A DNA stretch of 64,000 bases from Odontocerum albicorne. Lineage: Eukaryota; Arthropoda; Insecta; Trichoptera; Odontoceridae. Below, piece by piece: positions 9,945-22,422 of this stretch; position 1 is the stretch's first letter, and the number at the start of each line of letters is the position of its first letter. The stretch lies in NCBI GenBank assembly GCA_949825065.1, contig OX463850.1, positions 2,501 to 66,500 on the forward strand. The letters run 5' to 3'. The notes under the pieces are model-generated. The model had not been told where the DNA came from, did no database searches, and was given only the letters and a program-made list of their open reading frames with translations. Made by a program: the position numbers and the translations under genes.

Positions 9945-10310
9945 CCAGTTATCTCGTCAACGGGGCTTCGCAGACAAAAACTGACAAAAAAATTCCTCCT
10001 TTTAACAACCCGGCGCCCCTTGGGCATACCTTCTGTGTGAACGGAAAAAAATTACTTTTTTCTTCTTTTTCTTTTTTTTAAATTTTAATATCTCGTAAAC
10101 GGGATTTCGCAGCCAAAAACGGAGAAAAAAATTCGCCCCCTTTTAATAACCCCACACCCCCTGCCTTTCTTTTCTGCTTTTATTTTTTTTTTCTCGTCTG
10201 TTTTTTTCTTTTTTTCTCTCTTTTCAGCTTTCAAAAGCTGACAAAAATTTTCCCCCCTTTTAATAACCCCGCGCCCCCTGGGCATGCCTTCCGTGTGAAC
10301 GGAAAAAAAA
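9945..10310. repeat. Three imperfect leader repeats upstream of element B
   Basis: Three related segments (about 9946-10065, 10086-10165, 10235-10310) share TATCTCGT.AACGGG, CCTTTTAATAACCCC and GCATGCCTTCCGTGTGAACG motifs separated by A- or T-rich runs. They resemble repeated modules of a retrotransposon 5' UTR. Confidence 0.65.
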
Positions 10311-12206
10311 TATTTTTTTTTAAATTTTTTTTATTTTTCTATTGTATAAGTTGGTTTATTTTTACTATCTATTTTACTTGTGTATTTTCTATTTTATTAT
10401 TTTTTTCTTCTTTTTCTTTTCGATCTTGGTGAGTCGACGGGGAACCCCTCGATCGCAACATGTTGGGGACGGAGAAGAATCCCGTCACCAAAAACACACC
10501 TAAGCCTCCACGGAAGAAGCGAAGCAGAGGAGCCAACACCGAACAGATGGAAAAGAACGAGACGGAGAGCAGTGGGGACGAGACCAGCGCCAGGGATAGG
10601 GCCATAGAACTTTGCAACGTGGTCTTAAAAAAAGCCAAATCCCAGGACATCATAAGCGCTATCCTGGAGTTGAAGACCATTATCCACGGTTTGGAGAAGA
10701 CCCGGAGCGGGGGGGGGGGGTGCAAATGCCGGGGCTACCTGCAAGGGAACGGGTGTTGAGGATGCCATCAAGGTCCTCAGCGAGAAGATGGACGAGATAA
10801 AGGGGGAGGTAGCTCTCCTAAAAAAGGAAAGCAGAGCGGCTAGGACCCAGCCCCATCCGGGACCCGCTTCAAATATGACCGGTGGAGGGACAGCCCACTC
10901 AGTCGACTCCGTGTGCCAGAAGATGGGTGGACTGTTTGGAGCAGTCTCAAGAGCAGCAAAACCCACCTGGGGTCTCTCATCCGAGATCCTTCAGGTGCTC
11001 TATAAAGGAGCTATAGAGCCCATTGCTCTCTACTGTTCCAGCATCTGGGGGGAGGCGTGCAAACGAAGGGCAATTCGCAGGAAGCTGGGTCAAGCGCAGA
11101 GGCCCATGTGCATAAGGATCTGCCGAGGATATCGCACGATCTCGCTGAATTCAGCGATGACCATTTTCGGCGTGCCACCTCTCGCTCTTCGAGTCCTGAA
11201 AGCAGCCGAATTGTATCGCGTGAAGCGAGGAGCTCCGCTATCGACACTGCCAAGCAACAGAGAATGCATGCTACCGGTGAAATGGGGATCTCTCCCACAT
11301 CCCGTGAAGAGGCATCCTGAAGATATTTGCGGGAAGGAAACACGAGATGACGAGGATTACAACATCTTCACGGACGGCAGCCTGCTGGATGGAAAGGTTG
11401 GGGCAGCGTTCGTGGTGTATAGAGAAAGAGCGGAAATTGCCGTTAAGAAAATAAAACTGGCGGATTATTGCTCAGTGTTCCAAGCGGAGCTGGTAGCAAT
11501 AAAGTCGGCGGTCAACTGGGCCTATAAAAAAAACATATCCGGAGCAACAATACGCATCGAGTCGGACTCGTTGTCGGGACTCACGGCAATGAGGGATCGC
11601 GCAGTTTGAATTCGATCGTTAGGGAGATTTTCTCTCTCGGCGACCGGGTGAGAGATCGCGACAATATTATCTACTACCGATGGGTAAAGGGTCACTCGGG
11701 GAACCGAGGCAGCGGGACTTGCGAGAGCAGCGGGAGCGCTACGGGTGCAGCCGTCATACGACAAGTTTCTAGTGAGCTTCGTTAGGAAGGCACTGAAGGA
11801 GAAAACCCGGTACATCTGGAATGAAGAATATCTGACGGAAACGGCGGGAGGAATGACGAAGCGCTTCTTCAAGAGCATCGAGGAGGCGCGCGCATACGCC
11901 AAAAAGAGTTCTCTGAGCTTTGAGGTGACACAGGCTCTCACAGGACACGGTGCATTCAGGCAATACCTTAAGAGATTTAGACTGGCAGACGAAGAAACCT
12001 GTCCATGCGACGACAGAACACAACAGACAGTCGAACATGGCCTGCAAGATTGCCCAGCAACCGAAAGAGTACGTTTTGAGGCACGGTGCAAATTGAACAG
12101 CCAGACCATGAGGATGGAGGACATTAGAAGTTGGTTGATCGACAAGGAGACCACAGAAGCCATTCAATGCTACATTAAGACGGCGATCAATGTCATGGTA
12201 AGAATG

Positions 12207-12611
12207 TGTGGCGGTCGCACACTCGGAACACTGTGGGCGTCCATACACACGGTCAATGACCGATGAAATGACCTTTGCATTCCTTAGCAATGCAAAACAA
12301 ACAATTACAAAGTCCACGCGCCAGACATTCAACCCGTAGCCGGGAACGGACCGCATGCCATACTAGAGCGAGAACGCACCACACTTGTCTCGCCAGTTCC
12401 GTATTTGAATGATACCTACATACAACATTAATCGTTTTTGCATTCGCAGAAACGAGACGTAGGCATATCGCGAGCGTATTCCCGCGCACATTCTAAAATG
12501 ATATAAATACCTACGTTACTAATAAAATTCCTCTCTTTCCGCATTGCGATCTAACGAGTTTTATTTATCAACAAATCATCATCATCTCTCCCTTAAGGAC
12601 TAGCTCCTAAA
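12207..12611 (+). repeat. 5' LTR
   Basis: The LTR begins TGTGGCGG and ends CTCCTAAA. TATAAATACC near 12502 could be the promoter TATA box and AATAAAATT near 12521 the poly(A) signal. The motif GGTCAATGACCGATGAA is shared, with small changes, by the LTRs at 22423 and 34000, which defines one family. Confidence 0.9.
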
Positions 12612-12903
<292 letters not shown>

Positions 12904-12905
12904 TG

Positions 12906-13452
12906 ATGTGGACGAACTTGATGCCAGCTCATGTGAGGTCAGTCCTGGCGATCAGCCATACGATCTCCAAGACTGCCTCTCTCGACGAACTTGCACTGAT
13001 GGCCGACAAGATGCTGGAGCAGACGCTGGAAGTAGTGACCACGAGCATCGCTACAACCACGAGCATCGCTACAACCACGAGCATCGCTACAACCACGAGC
13101 ATCGCCACAACCACCAGCATCGCTACAGCCACAAGCATCGCAGACTCCGCCAACCCCAAGCACCGGTAGCCCCGCAGCCCTCCACGTCGGACGCCATCTG
13201 CAACTTGACCTACATAATCGAGCATCGACGATCAACGTACTGCAGACAAACAGAAGTGCGCGAGACACGACAACGCCCACCCCCCCTCTGCCGCATCACC
13301 AATCTGTATTACAATGCTGATTCGGGAAAAAACGCCGCACGCTGCAGTTATCCATGTACCTTTAAATCTGACAAAGGGAAACGGAAAACCAGTCTAGGCG
13401 CTAGATGCTTCGGAATCCAACGTTCGCGTAGGTACGCACCTTATGCTTCACT
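12906..13452 (+). pseudogene. Gypsy gag remnant
   Basis: Right after the H2B segment a second frame reads MWTNLMPAHVRSVLAIS, then SLDELALMADKMLEQ, the pattern found in the middle of Ty3/Gypsy Gag proteins of arthropods (W...LP..V...L, ...LD.LA..AD). A run of 18-bp repeats follows. In a shifted frame downstream come PSTSDAICNL and LC...Y...A..C.YPCTFKS, resembling the Gag C-terminus that precedes protease in these elements. Pol is absent. The frame change and missing N-terminus make it non-functional. Confidence 0.7.
13036..13143. repeat. 18-bp tandem repeat inside the gag remnant
   Basis: Six copies of a unit built on GAGCATCGCTACAACCAC encode TSIATT in one frame and NHEHRY in another. The later copies vary (CACCAGCATCGCTACAGC). 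Expansion here probably accompanied loss of coding constraint. Confidence 0.85.
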
Positions 13453-13465
13453 AGAAGGGGAGCAC
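13453..13465 (+). other. Polypurine tract
   Basis: AGAAGGGGAGCAC lies immediately before the 3' LTR. This is the position and composition expected for the plus-strand primer of an LTR retrotransposon. Confidence 0.65.
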
Positions 13466-13870
13466 TGTGGCGGTCGCACACTCGGAACACTGTGGGCGTC
13501 CATACACACGGTCAATGACCGATGAAATGACCTTTGCATTCCTTAGCAATGCAAAACAAACAATTACAAAGTCCACGCGCCGGACATTCAACCCGTAGCC
13601 GGGAGCGGACCGCATGCCATACTAGAGCGAGAACGCACCACACTTGTCTCGCCAGTTCCGTATTTGAATGATACCTACATACAACATTAATCGTTTTTGC
13701 ATTCGCAGAAACGAGACGTAGGCATATCGCGAGCGCATTCCCGCGCACATTCTAAAATGATATAAATACCTACGTTACTAATAAAATTCCTCTCTTTTCG
13801 CATTGCGATCTAACGAGTTTTATTTATCAACAAATCATCATCATCTCTCCTTTAAGGACTAGCTCCTAAA
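13466..13870 (+). repeat. 3' LTR
   Basis: This is a direct repeat of 12207-12611 with the same length. Five substitutions are visible on direct comparison (98.8% identity), and there are no indels. Confidence 0.92.
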
Positions 13871-13967
13871 AATGAATGAAAGGGATAGAATGAACACAAC
13901 GGATAAGCCTTGTATGTAATAAACAAGGCGGCCAAAGTCAACTCACTCTAAAAAAAAAAAACCTAAC

Positions 13968-14163
13968 CTAGCCTAACCTAACCTAACCAGTATACGAGAC
14001 ACGAGATACTGAACATCGCAAAACAGGGAATTCCATAAAGGGATAAATCCGTAGCGAGACAGTTCGTTACGGATTCTCTCCATACCTCCAACTTAATATC
14101 TTGTACGCGATAAGCAAGGTGCCTCACTTCTCAACTCAGCTTCGAAAAAAAACCTAACCTTAA
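13968..14163 (+). mobile_element. Interstitial CCTAA repeats and another TRAS-like 3' tail
   Basis: CCTAACCTAGCCTAACC repeats (13968-13989) follow the poly(A) of element B. Unique sequence then ends with CTCACTTCTCAACTCAG, an 8-A tract at about 14146-14153, and CCTAACCTTAA. The last 45 bp align with the 3' ends at 8280-8326 and 13905-13967. This is a strongly 5'-truncated copy of the same family. Confidence 0.6.
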
Positions 14164-15603
14164 TCTAAAATTCACTCTACACTGGCCGGGTCTGCCGTGC
14201 CGGGGGGGTTTTCCATCTGGTTGCCTGCGAGACTGATTTCTTCACTGCTACTAGCCTACTGTTTCACCTTTATATTCAAAATAAATTTTTAAAAAATTGA
14301 GTTGTCATTGTCACCCTGAGCCCCTTGAATACACTCTTTTAATCGCAGTAGTAGTACCGTTGAGACATTTTTATAACCGGGAGGTGATGTCGGTCGTAAA
14401 ACTCATAATTATGATACAGATATTGAAGAACATAAAAAAATATTGAAAAAATCACATCCAATATCCCTAATAATGGCACGTGCAATCTTAGATATTTCGA
14501 TTGACTTTTTTATAACAGATAAAATTTAAAAAATGCAATTTGAATGACACACGAGTATGTTATTTAAGTCATAAGGTACGACCAAAAAATCTACCCGAGA
14601 AACGGTATAAATAATAGCTCAATTCACCTCAGCTAAATATTTAACGAGGTACAATACGAGTACTAACCAGCCTTCACAAAGAACCGAACAAAAGTTATCA
14701 AAATGATAGACTCGCGCGAGTGTATCCTCGTACCGTACGAGCGGAGATCATCCGATTGAGTGGGATTTATGTTACATACTCGTATGTCCACATACTCGTG
14801 TCATTCATTCGATAGCTTATAACAATATTCGTATACTCGTAACAAAGTCTTTTGAATATTCAAATATGTTATACGAGTATGTACAGCTAACTGAAGATTA
14901 TCCTAACGAGTTTTTGGCTATTATACAATTTTATTTAGAATGTTTTTTTTAATTAATTGACAAAATAAACGTTTTTAAATGTCATTTTCATATCACAGTT
15001 GTTAATCATGTACAATTATAGAATAAATATTAACGTATCACCGTTAACAAAAGAACAACACGCAACACATAATGCAAATTTGTTAAAAAAACTTATGAAA
15101 ATGATTATTGCGTGGATATATAGATGTTATAATATTTGAACTTCAATAGAAATACAAAAGTTTGCATACCTCTTGAGACGACCCTCGTAGTATATATGTT
15201 CACTTGTATTATTGTTGCTTAGTTAGGGGCACCCACGCCTCCTTCTAGGATAGATATATGTATGACTGATAATTCCCAGCTGGTGGTCACATGTCATCAG
15301 TCATCAGTCATCAACCGGTACTCGCAGCCTCTGCCTGCGCAGGAATCGGACTTGTTTAGTGATGGTGTCATGCACCGTCAGCATTATAATTGTACGAGTA
15401 CTCGTATATGGGAATATGCTAATTGGCACAATAACGTTTCTGGTATTGGACTTGAAGTACTCTTACAGGAGTCATCTTGAAAAAAATAATATCGGAATAT
15501 TACACAAAAGATATATATTAAATCCAATGTATCGCCTTTTATAATCCATAAATACGGTGATGCTACAAAACGTTTTCACTAAACGTAAAAATTAAATAAA
15601 TCG
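14164..15603. other. AT-rich region, no gene recognised
   Basis: No ORF with homology is seen. The stretch marks the change from subtelomeric retrotransposons to AT-rich DNA. The octamer-like motif TACGAGTA/TACTCGTA becomes common from here on (for example 14778, 14828, 14869 and 15394). Confidence 0.6.
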
Positions 15604-16830
15604 TATTTGCAAAGACAGATCTAATACTCGTACGAGTATCACCGTTTAAACATGTTCAGCTGCATCTCCGCGATGATTTTATAGTTTTGTTTGATAGAAC
15701 AGCCCGATCCTAGACGCGTTCTTCTTCACGCAGACACCGTAGACTGTAGATCACGCTGAGCTACTCGTACCTGATACCGCATAGTTTCGTTTGATAGAAC
15801 AGCCCGACCCTAGACGCGCAAAGACAGAACTAATACTCGTACGAGTATCACCGTTTTACCATGTTCAGCCGCATCTCCGCGTTGATTTTATAGTTTTGTT
15901 TGATAGAACAGCCCGATCCTAGACGCGTTCTTCTTCACGCAGACACTGTAGACTGTAGATCACGCTGAGCTACTCGTACCTGATACCGTATAGTTTTGTT
16001 TGATAGAACAGCCCGACCCTAGACGCGCAAAGACAGAACTAATACTCGTACGAGTATCACCGTTTTACCATGTTCAGCTGCATCTCCGCGTTGATTTTAT
16101 AGTTTTGTTTGATAGAACAGCCCGATCCTAGACGCGTTCTTCTTCACGCAGACACCGTAGACTGTAGATCACGCTGAGCTACTCGTACCTGATACCGCAT
16201 AGTTTCGTTTGATAGAACAGCCCGACCCTAGACGCGCAAAGACAGAACTAATACTCGTACGAGTATCACCGTTTTACCATGTTCAGCCGCATCTCCGCGT
16301 TGATTTTATAGTTTTGTTTGATAGAACAGCCCGATCCTAGACGCGTTCTTCTTCACGCAGACACTGTAGACTGTAGATCACGCTGAGCTACTCGTACCTG
16401 ATACCGTATAGTTTTGTTTGATAGAACAGCCCGACCCTAGACGCGCAAAGACAGAACTAATACTCGTACGAGTATCACCGTTTTACCATGTTCAGCTGCA
16501 TCTCCGCGTTGATTTTATAGTTTTGTTTGATAGAACAGCCCGATCCTAGACGCGTTCTTCTTCACGCAGACACCGTAGACTGTAGATCACGCTGAGCTAC
16601 TCGTACCTGATACCGTATAGTTTTGTTTGATAGAACAGCCCGACCCTAGACGCGCAAAGACAGAACTAATACTCGTACGAGTATCACCGTTTTACCATGT
16701 TCAGCTGCATCTCCGCGTTGATTTTATAGTTTTGTTTGATAGAACAGCCCGATTCTTGACGCGCACTTCCTCTCGCATACACTGTAGACTGTAGATCACG
16801 CTGAGTTACTCGTACCTGATACCGTATTAG
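15604..16830. repeat. 209-bp satellite, about six copies
   Basis: TACGAGTATCACCG recurs at 15631, 15840, 16049, 16258, 16467 and 16676, an exact 209-bp period. Each unit contains two versions of a GTTTGATAGAACAGCCCGA segment, one ending TCCTAGACGCGTTC and one ending CCCTAGACGCGCAAAG, so the unit arose from an older half-size repeat. Copies differ at only a few sites. Confidence 0.95.
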
Positions 16831-18099
16831 CAGCACGCTTACTGGTTCTCGTACTTCATTGCTATTGATGTTGAAGCACCTTCAGCTCGAGAACAGACTC
16901 GACCTGCCATAATCTTGAGCCACCTGCTCTCAGTCTGCAAATTCAGACTGTATCCTTATAGCGCATTTTCTGCCTACCAGCCCTTTGCTCGTCCATTACT
17001 TACCTCACACACGCGTTGTTGAAAAACTTATTCTCACACACGCGTTGTTGAAGAGTATTGGTTGCTATTTGTCCTTTTGATCTGTTCGATGTCATCTGGA
17101 TGACGGTCTGTGCCCAACTGTGGTCGTTGATGCGATTTTGTTCTTCGCACTAAAATCGCATCTTTTTTAACTCGCGACAATAACACGCGCGACTGGGCCG
17201 AGAGCGATGATAGAGCAGCCCAAGAGCGGAACAGTATTTTACGTCACGCTTTGGCGTGAACAATAGTATATTATATTTATTATATTATTGATTACGAGCA
17301 GTATAGATAATATTTGATTATTGCGAACTACGGGAAATATTATATATTATTTATAAATATTATTATAGTATAATTATTTATAAATATTATTATCTACGAG
17401 TATATAAATAGAAATGAAAATGTTCGTATATTAAAAATCTCTAATCTCCGAAAGTTTTTCACCGATCGCTTTGAAATTTTGATAAAAGGTTGTATTCGTA
17501 TGCAAAAATGTTTATTTTTTTTTATTTATATACAGGTATTATTTATATACAGGTATAAAAAAGTTCATAAATCAGAAAAAATTACGTTTGCGCCTCCTGC
17601 AGTGACACAGACGAACTAAACTTGACAGTTATGTCACATTGCATTTTCGACGTTTCGGAATTAATATTAAATATTAAATAATTAAATAATTAAACATTAA
17701 ATATTAAATAATAAATATTTAAATAATATTTTTTAATTTTTAAATACGTTTATTGAAAAGTAGCGACATCAGCGCCATGTGCTACGACGTAAAAATGTAC
17801 AAAGTTTTTGTCTGCCATTTTGTATTTTGACAGCGTCCTTTGTGTGCCGATGTGTGCGTATAAAAGAAAACGTTATATATTTGTATTACGTTTTAATAAA
17901 AATAGTTGTGTGATAAAATTGACTTCAGTGGTTGTGGTAAGTAGTTGAGATTATATTTAGGTTAAAAAATCATTTTACTTCGATGTATTTGGTGGTGAAG
18001 CTGGAAGAGTTACCCTTTAATTTAGTAGATATGACAATAGAGCAGTCTTACGCTGAATACGAATCTCTTCCAACTGATTAACAATCGGTAATTGATTGA
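16831..18099. other. AT-rich region, no gene recognised
   Basis: Two copies of CTCACACACGCGTTGTTGAA lie at about 17005-17052. AT-rich runs of TATTATATTTAT and AATATTAAAT type lie at 17265-17400 and 17660-17730. No reading frame with recognisable homology was found. Confidence 0.55.
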
Positions 18100-18810
18100 T
18101 TGGATCCGATTAACAACCAAGAAATGGAAGTTGATGAAGATGGTGATCAATTAGAGGATTTAATAGAAAATATTGAAGACAATTCTGATTTGTCAGATCC
18201 CAAAAGAAATGTTCCTCTAAGCCATATTCGTAGAAGAAATAATATTCAAGAAGCACAGACATCACCTATATGGAACGCTAATTTTATGGGTCGTGATATT
18301 GGCGACTTTACAGATTCTGCTGGAGTAGTAGATATTGTTAACCAGGTTATCAACCCTACACCTTATAAAATCTTTAGTTTATTGATAACAAATTAAATGA
18401 TAGAAGATATGGTTTTTCAAACAAACTTTTACGCTGCTTAGATGCAACTAAAAACCGATAAAATATTCAAGCCAACGGGCGTAACTGAAATGAATACATT
18501 TTTGGGAATAAATTATCTAATGGGTATAAAACCCTTGCCCAGCTACAGAGATTATTGGAGTTCAAGTCCTGATTTTCAAGATAGTTATATTCGTCAATTT
18601 ATGCCTGTAAATAGATTTAGTTAGCTCCTAAATCAAGTACATCTGAATGACAATTTGCTTCAACCTGAAATAAATTCACCAGACTTTGAGAAGTTATATA
18701 AAGTGCGACCATTCCTAAATGAATTATCAAAAAAAATTATAAAATGTTTAAAACCAGATCAGTTTTTTGACTAACTATGAATCAATGATTAGATTCAAAG
18801 GCTGATAGTG
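18100..18810 (+). pseudogene. piggyBac-type transposase fragment
   Basis: The translated pieces, in order, resemble the N-terminal third of piggyBac (DDE_Tnp_1_7) transposases: an acidic N-terminus with DLIENIEDNSDLSD, then NPTPYKIFSLLITN, MVFQTNFYAA, TEMNTFLGINYLMGIKPLPSYRDYWSS, LYKVRPFLNELS and YESMIRFKG. In-frame stops fall at about 18394, 18439 and 18622, and a frameshift near 18773. The first codon at 18100 is TTG with no ATG upstream. The catalytic core is missing after about 230 codons. No TTAA target duplication or terminal repeat could be fixed. Confidence 0.85.
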
Positions 18811-19049
18811 GCAGAAAGAGGTCAGTAGGAATATCAAAAGTATCTCTTTTACTCGTATATAGAATTTAATTTTATCTCTATGTTTATATTTCAAAATCTA
18901 TCAAATCGCATGTAGAAATGGAGATTTTTTTAATTAGTTCCAATTATCTATTTGTCTTCCCTTAACATTTAATTTGTTACAATTATCTCTCTGTCTTCCC
19001 TTAACATTTAATTAGTTACTTTTATGTTTCGCAATTTTATATTGCCTGA

Positions 19050-19372
19050 AATACTTTACTTTGTGGCGACACGTAAAGACGTTAACATTAACTACAAATA
19101 TGCGTGTCCAGCTGCAAAACGATCGATCAGCTGAGATATTCTCACATCAATTGCTGGAAATTGGGAACGGAAAGGTGCCGGTTGATATGATCTCAGGACG
19201 AATTTCATTGTCTCAAAACTTCTGCAATTTAGTGATGTCAAAAGAAGAATTGGTCGAAAAAGTATTTTCCAATATTCGAATCAATTATAAGAATCACGAT
19301 TGGCTGAGTGAATGAGCTATTGCCGCCAAGAACAAAGACGTCTATGAACTTACCAATATTATTCAGTTCCTT
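19050..19372 (+). pseudogene. Helitron helicase fragment (Pif1-like C-terminal part)
   Basis: The frame reads HVKTLTLTTNMRV, then LLEIGNGKVPVD, CNLVMSKEELVEKVF, NHDWLSE, a stop codon (TGA near 19313), and AKNKDVYELTNIIQF. This order is characteristic of the Pif1-family helicase domain of animal Helitrons. The Walker A part and the Rep domain are absent. Confidence 0.85.
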
Positions 19373-19629
19373 TTTTAATGTTTCGCAATTTTATATGTTT
19401 TTGTTATAACTTTCTTTCTTCTTTTTCAGTGCAATCGATCTTTAATTTGAATTCAAATCATATCGTGAATTGACCTCTTGAAGTGATGCGATCATTTACG
19501 AGCACGGCGATGAACGCGACAGACTGAGAGTGGCTGAAAGACATAAAAAATATTGTATGCTCATTAGCATTATGAAGATAAATATATTAGAAACGTGTGC
19601 TTTCTCTTTTCTTTCTTTTCCATTTAACC

Positions 19630-19667
19630 AGACTGAGCCACAGCAACGCGTGGCCGGGTACAGCTAG
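19630..19667 (+). mobile_element. Helitron 3' terminus
   Basis: A short hairpin (GCCAC, 8-nt loop, GTGGC) is followed by CGGGTACAGCTAG and then T. A hairpin about 10 nt before a CTRR end, with the element ending in CTAG next to host T, is the Helitron signature. Together with the helicase remnant upstream it marks the right end of a degraded Helitron. Confidence 0.88.
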
Positions 19668-20699
19668 TAGTATAATAATATCAAAGTATATTCTACAATA
19701 TAATTCAGAAATATGAAAATTTATCATATTTATGGTAATGGCTGAATTTAATAAAATGTTGAAATTATTGTCGAATGTTACAAAAAGGGGGCAAATTAAA
19801 TACGATGTAGATCTGCTAAAGAAGTAAAAATGTTCCTTTTTCCTGAATCTATTTTCAAAGTGATCACTCCTTTTCAGCATTAGCATGCGTATTGCTATCG
19901 CTACATATGTTATGTTACGTGCATTGCGGGTTCCAATTGTCAGATACTTTTTGTCAGGTATTTAGTATTATTGCGATCAAATAATTAATTAGTTCAAAGA
20001 AGGTTGTTTTGGAAATCCAAGATATTTTCACATAAGAGCCCCTACCACTGCACCCGAACTCCGGTTTGTATCATAAGACTAGTTCGTCTCTCTTCTGCCT
20101 GGGATCTCGGATTCCCAATAGAACTAGAATTATATCAAATAATAATAAAGGATCCCAAAGTGCAAACGCACGCGCGAGAATTTCCCATAATGACGTATAG
20201 TAAGTTACGCGTGTACTTCAGTGGCTCTCAACCCTCAGTGGCTCGATTATTGGGCCAATAATAATGTTGTATTTCAGTCATACTATACCTACAAGAATAT
20301 CAAAGGAATCAATGGATAATAGTAATGCACCGAGTTATTATAAAATATAAATATATATTTCGTGAGACACGAGCGGCACGAAGAATTAAGAGAGAGAGAG
20401 AGAGAGAGATAGAGAGAGAGAGAAGAAATGAAAAGTGTCGTTATAGAACTAGCTAATATCCTATCGCTAGAGACACGTATTTTATCATCTATTTTTTCAA
20501 AAAAATAGCGTTTAAAATGACAAATATTAGCATCTATTTAGCATCTATTTCTTAATTACGAATTCAAAGTTAAAAGTTTAATTTATACATAATTTTCAAA
20601 CGATATACAATACATTGATAAAAAAAATAGAAATTTAATAGAAATACAAGAATACACCGATTAAATTTTATACAATGATTAAAGTTTATTAAAGTTTAT
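19668..20699. other. No gene recognised
   Basis: AT-rich sequence with a (GA)n microsatellite at about 20389-20424. No homology to known proteins was seen. Confidence 0.5.
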
Positions 20700-22422
20700 C
20701 ATCGAGCATGTTTCAATTGATGATTGTTTTAACCTAGTACGTCGATCGTTAACAATTCAATTGTACGTACTAAAAAACCGTTCTGCGTCAACGCTATTTG
20801 CAGGACACCAAATTGATTGAAGGGCAGCATTGCCGAATTCTTCATGTTTCATCTTTGTTGCAAGTAAAAGTTGAAGAATATCCACTTTTACCCCACTTTT
20901 AATATTACATGATAAATTATTAAAAAAATGTGAATACCCCTCTAAACATTGAGTGGTTGATCTGTTCGATGTTAGCCACCGGTAATAAGAAACTTACCTA
21001 TGTTGTAAACAAAGGTAAGTTTCTTATTACCGGTGGCGATATCGTTTCATGAATTTGGAAATTACATCTACTTCCAGCTACATGGGGATTGCATTGAACA
21101 GATAAGATTTAAAGCTTCATAAAACACATTCGTTTCATTTTTATTTAAATGTGACTCGAGTTTTAATAAACTTTTACAGGAAACCGACTTAAGAATGTCT
21201 ATTAATTCTAGTTTGGTATGTTCATCTGTTTCAAGAAGCAGCTTCTGGATTTCCATAGGCAAAATGCCACCTATGTTATAACCGAGAGAATTTTTTATTC
21301 CCATAATTTCATCCCACAATAAATGGGAAAAAGGGTACGAAGATCCTTCTAATTTATCAATTAAATTAATAAATTTATCGCATATCTCGCTAACAAATTT
21401 ACATTGAATTTTTAATGTATTTGTATCAGATTCATACAGCTCTATAATTCTTCCCTTCGCTACACTTTTTATATCTGAGCTTTTAAAAATATCTATCAAT
21501 GGCTCAAAGTATGTGTCTAAATATTTGACGGATTTGAACCATGATTTCCAACGGGTTATAATTGGACTCGGAAATAATACTGCCGGGAGATGAGGATATG
21601 AATTCAACAAGAATGCAACATAAGTTGATTTCAGTTAACGCGAATGTAAAAATGCCATTTTGAGTTTACTAATGTATTCATTTAGCACTTTCAACTCTTT
21701 CATAAAAACATTTCCAACCAAACTAATTTTGTGTGCCCAACACTGGAAATGTAGCATTTTATTTCCAATTAAAACGCTAAGACTTTTATAGCGAGCGATC
21801 ATATAAGGAGCTGAGTCTGAAACAAATCCTATTATATTTGAATATGAAATTTCATAGCCTTTGAGAGTATCTACTATTGTTCGTAAGTATGTAGTAGCAT
21901 TTGCCGAATCCAAAAAATTACACGATGCTAAGTAGACATTTTGCTCACTGGCAGGTAACACTGTTCTGAATAAAATGGCAAACACGCAGCGTCCCATCTT
22001 GTCTGAAGTTTCATCGACCACTTTTACAAGAAGCTTGTTTTTAACATTTTCCAGAATTTCTCTCTTAATGTCGGCTCCACATATTGGAACATATGTTCTT
22101 CGTAGCTGATCTGCACATGGCAATTCACTAGATCCCTGCACATATTCACGAAAATATTCTTTCACCGCAGGATGATTTAACTTTTCCAGAGGTATATTAG
22201 CTTTTAGGCACATGCCGACGGTTTTTTTTATAAATGTAGATTTCTCATGTCTTTTATCCATGATTTTTGGTATTGTCGATTGACTAGTAGTACTTGTAGC
22301 AGATGTTGAAACTTTTTTCTTGTGTCCATTTGATTCTATATGCTTGGTTAAATTATCTTTCATTTTCCAATCTTGCTGACAATTGCAATGCCTGCATATT
22401 AAAATATTTTTTTCGTTTATAT
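20700..22422 (-). pseudogene. hAT-family transposase, degraded
   Basis: Reading leftwards from about 22422, a zinc-finger-like start (CRHCNCQQDWKMKDNLTKHIESNGHKKK) leads into a long body with DETSDKMGRCVFAIL, GFVSDSAPYM and HFQCWAHKISL, typical of BED-finger hAT transposases related to CGBP1-like proteins. One in-frame TAA near 21635 breaks the frame, but it continues unchanged to 21068 (SPIITRWKSWFKS). After a gap holding a hairpin, the hAT dimerisation domain appears at 20900-20700 (SIWCPANSVDAERFFSTYN, stop, IVNDRRTRLKQSS). The upstream edge abuts an LTR at 22423, and no 8-bp duplication was identified. Confidence 0.85.
20975..21037. other. Perfect 25-bp inverted repeat (hairpin)
   Basis: Arms 20975-20999 and 21013-21037 (starting GCCACCGGTAATAAG) are exactly complementary around a 13-nt loop. 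It interrupts the hAT remnant between body and dimerisation domain, so it was probably inserted there. It could be a foldback element or a hairpin RNA source. No other copy was noticed in this window. Confidence 0.85.
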
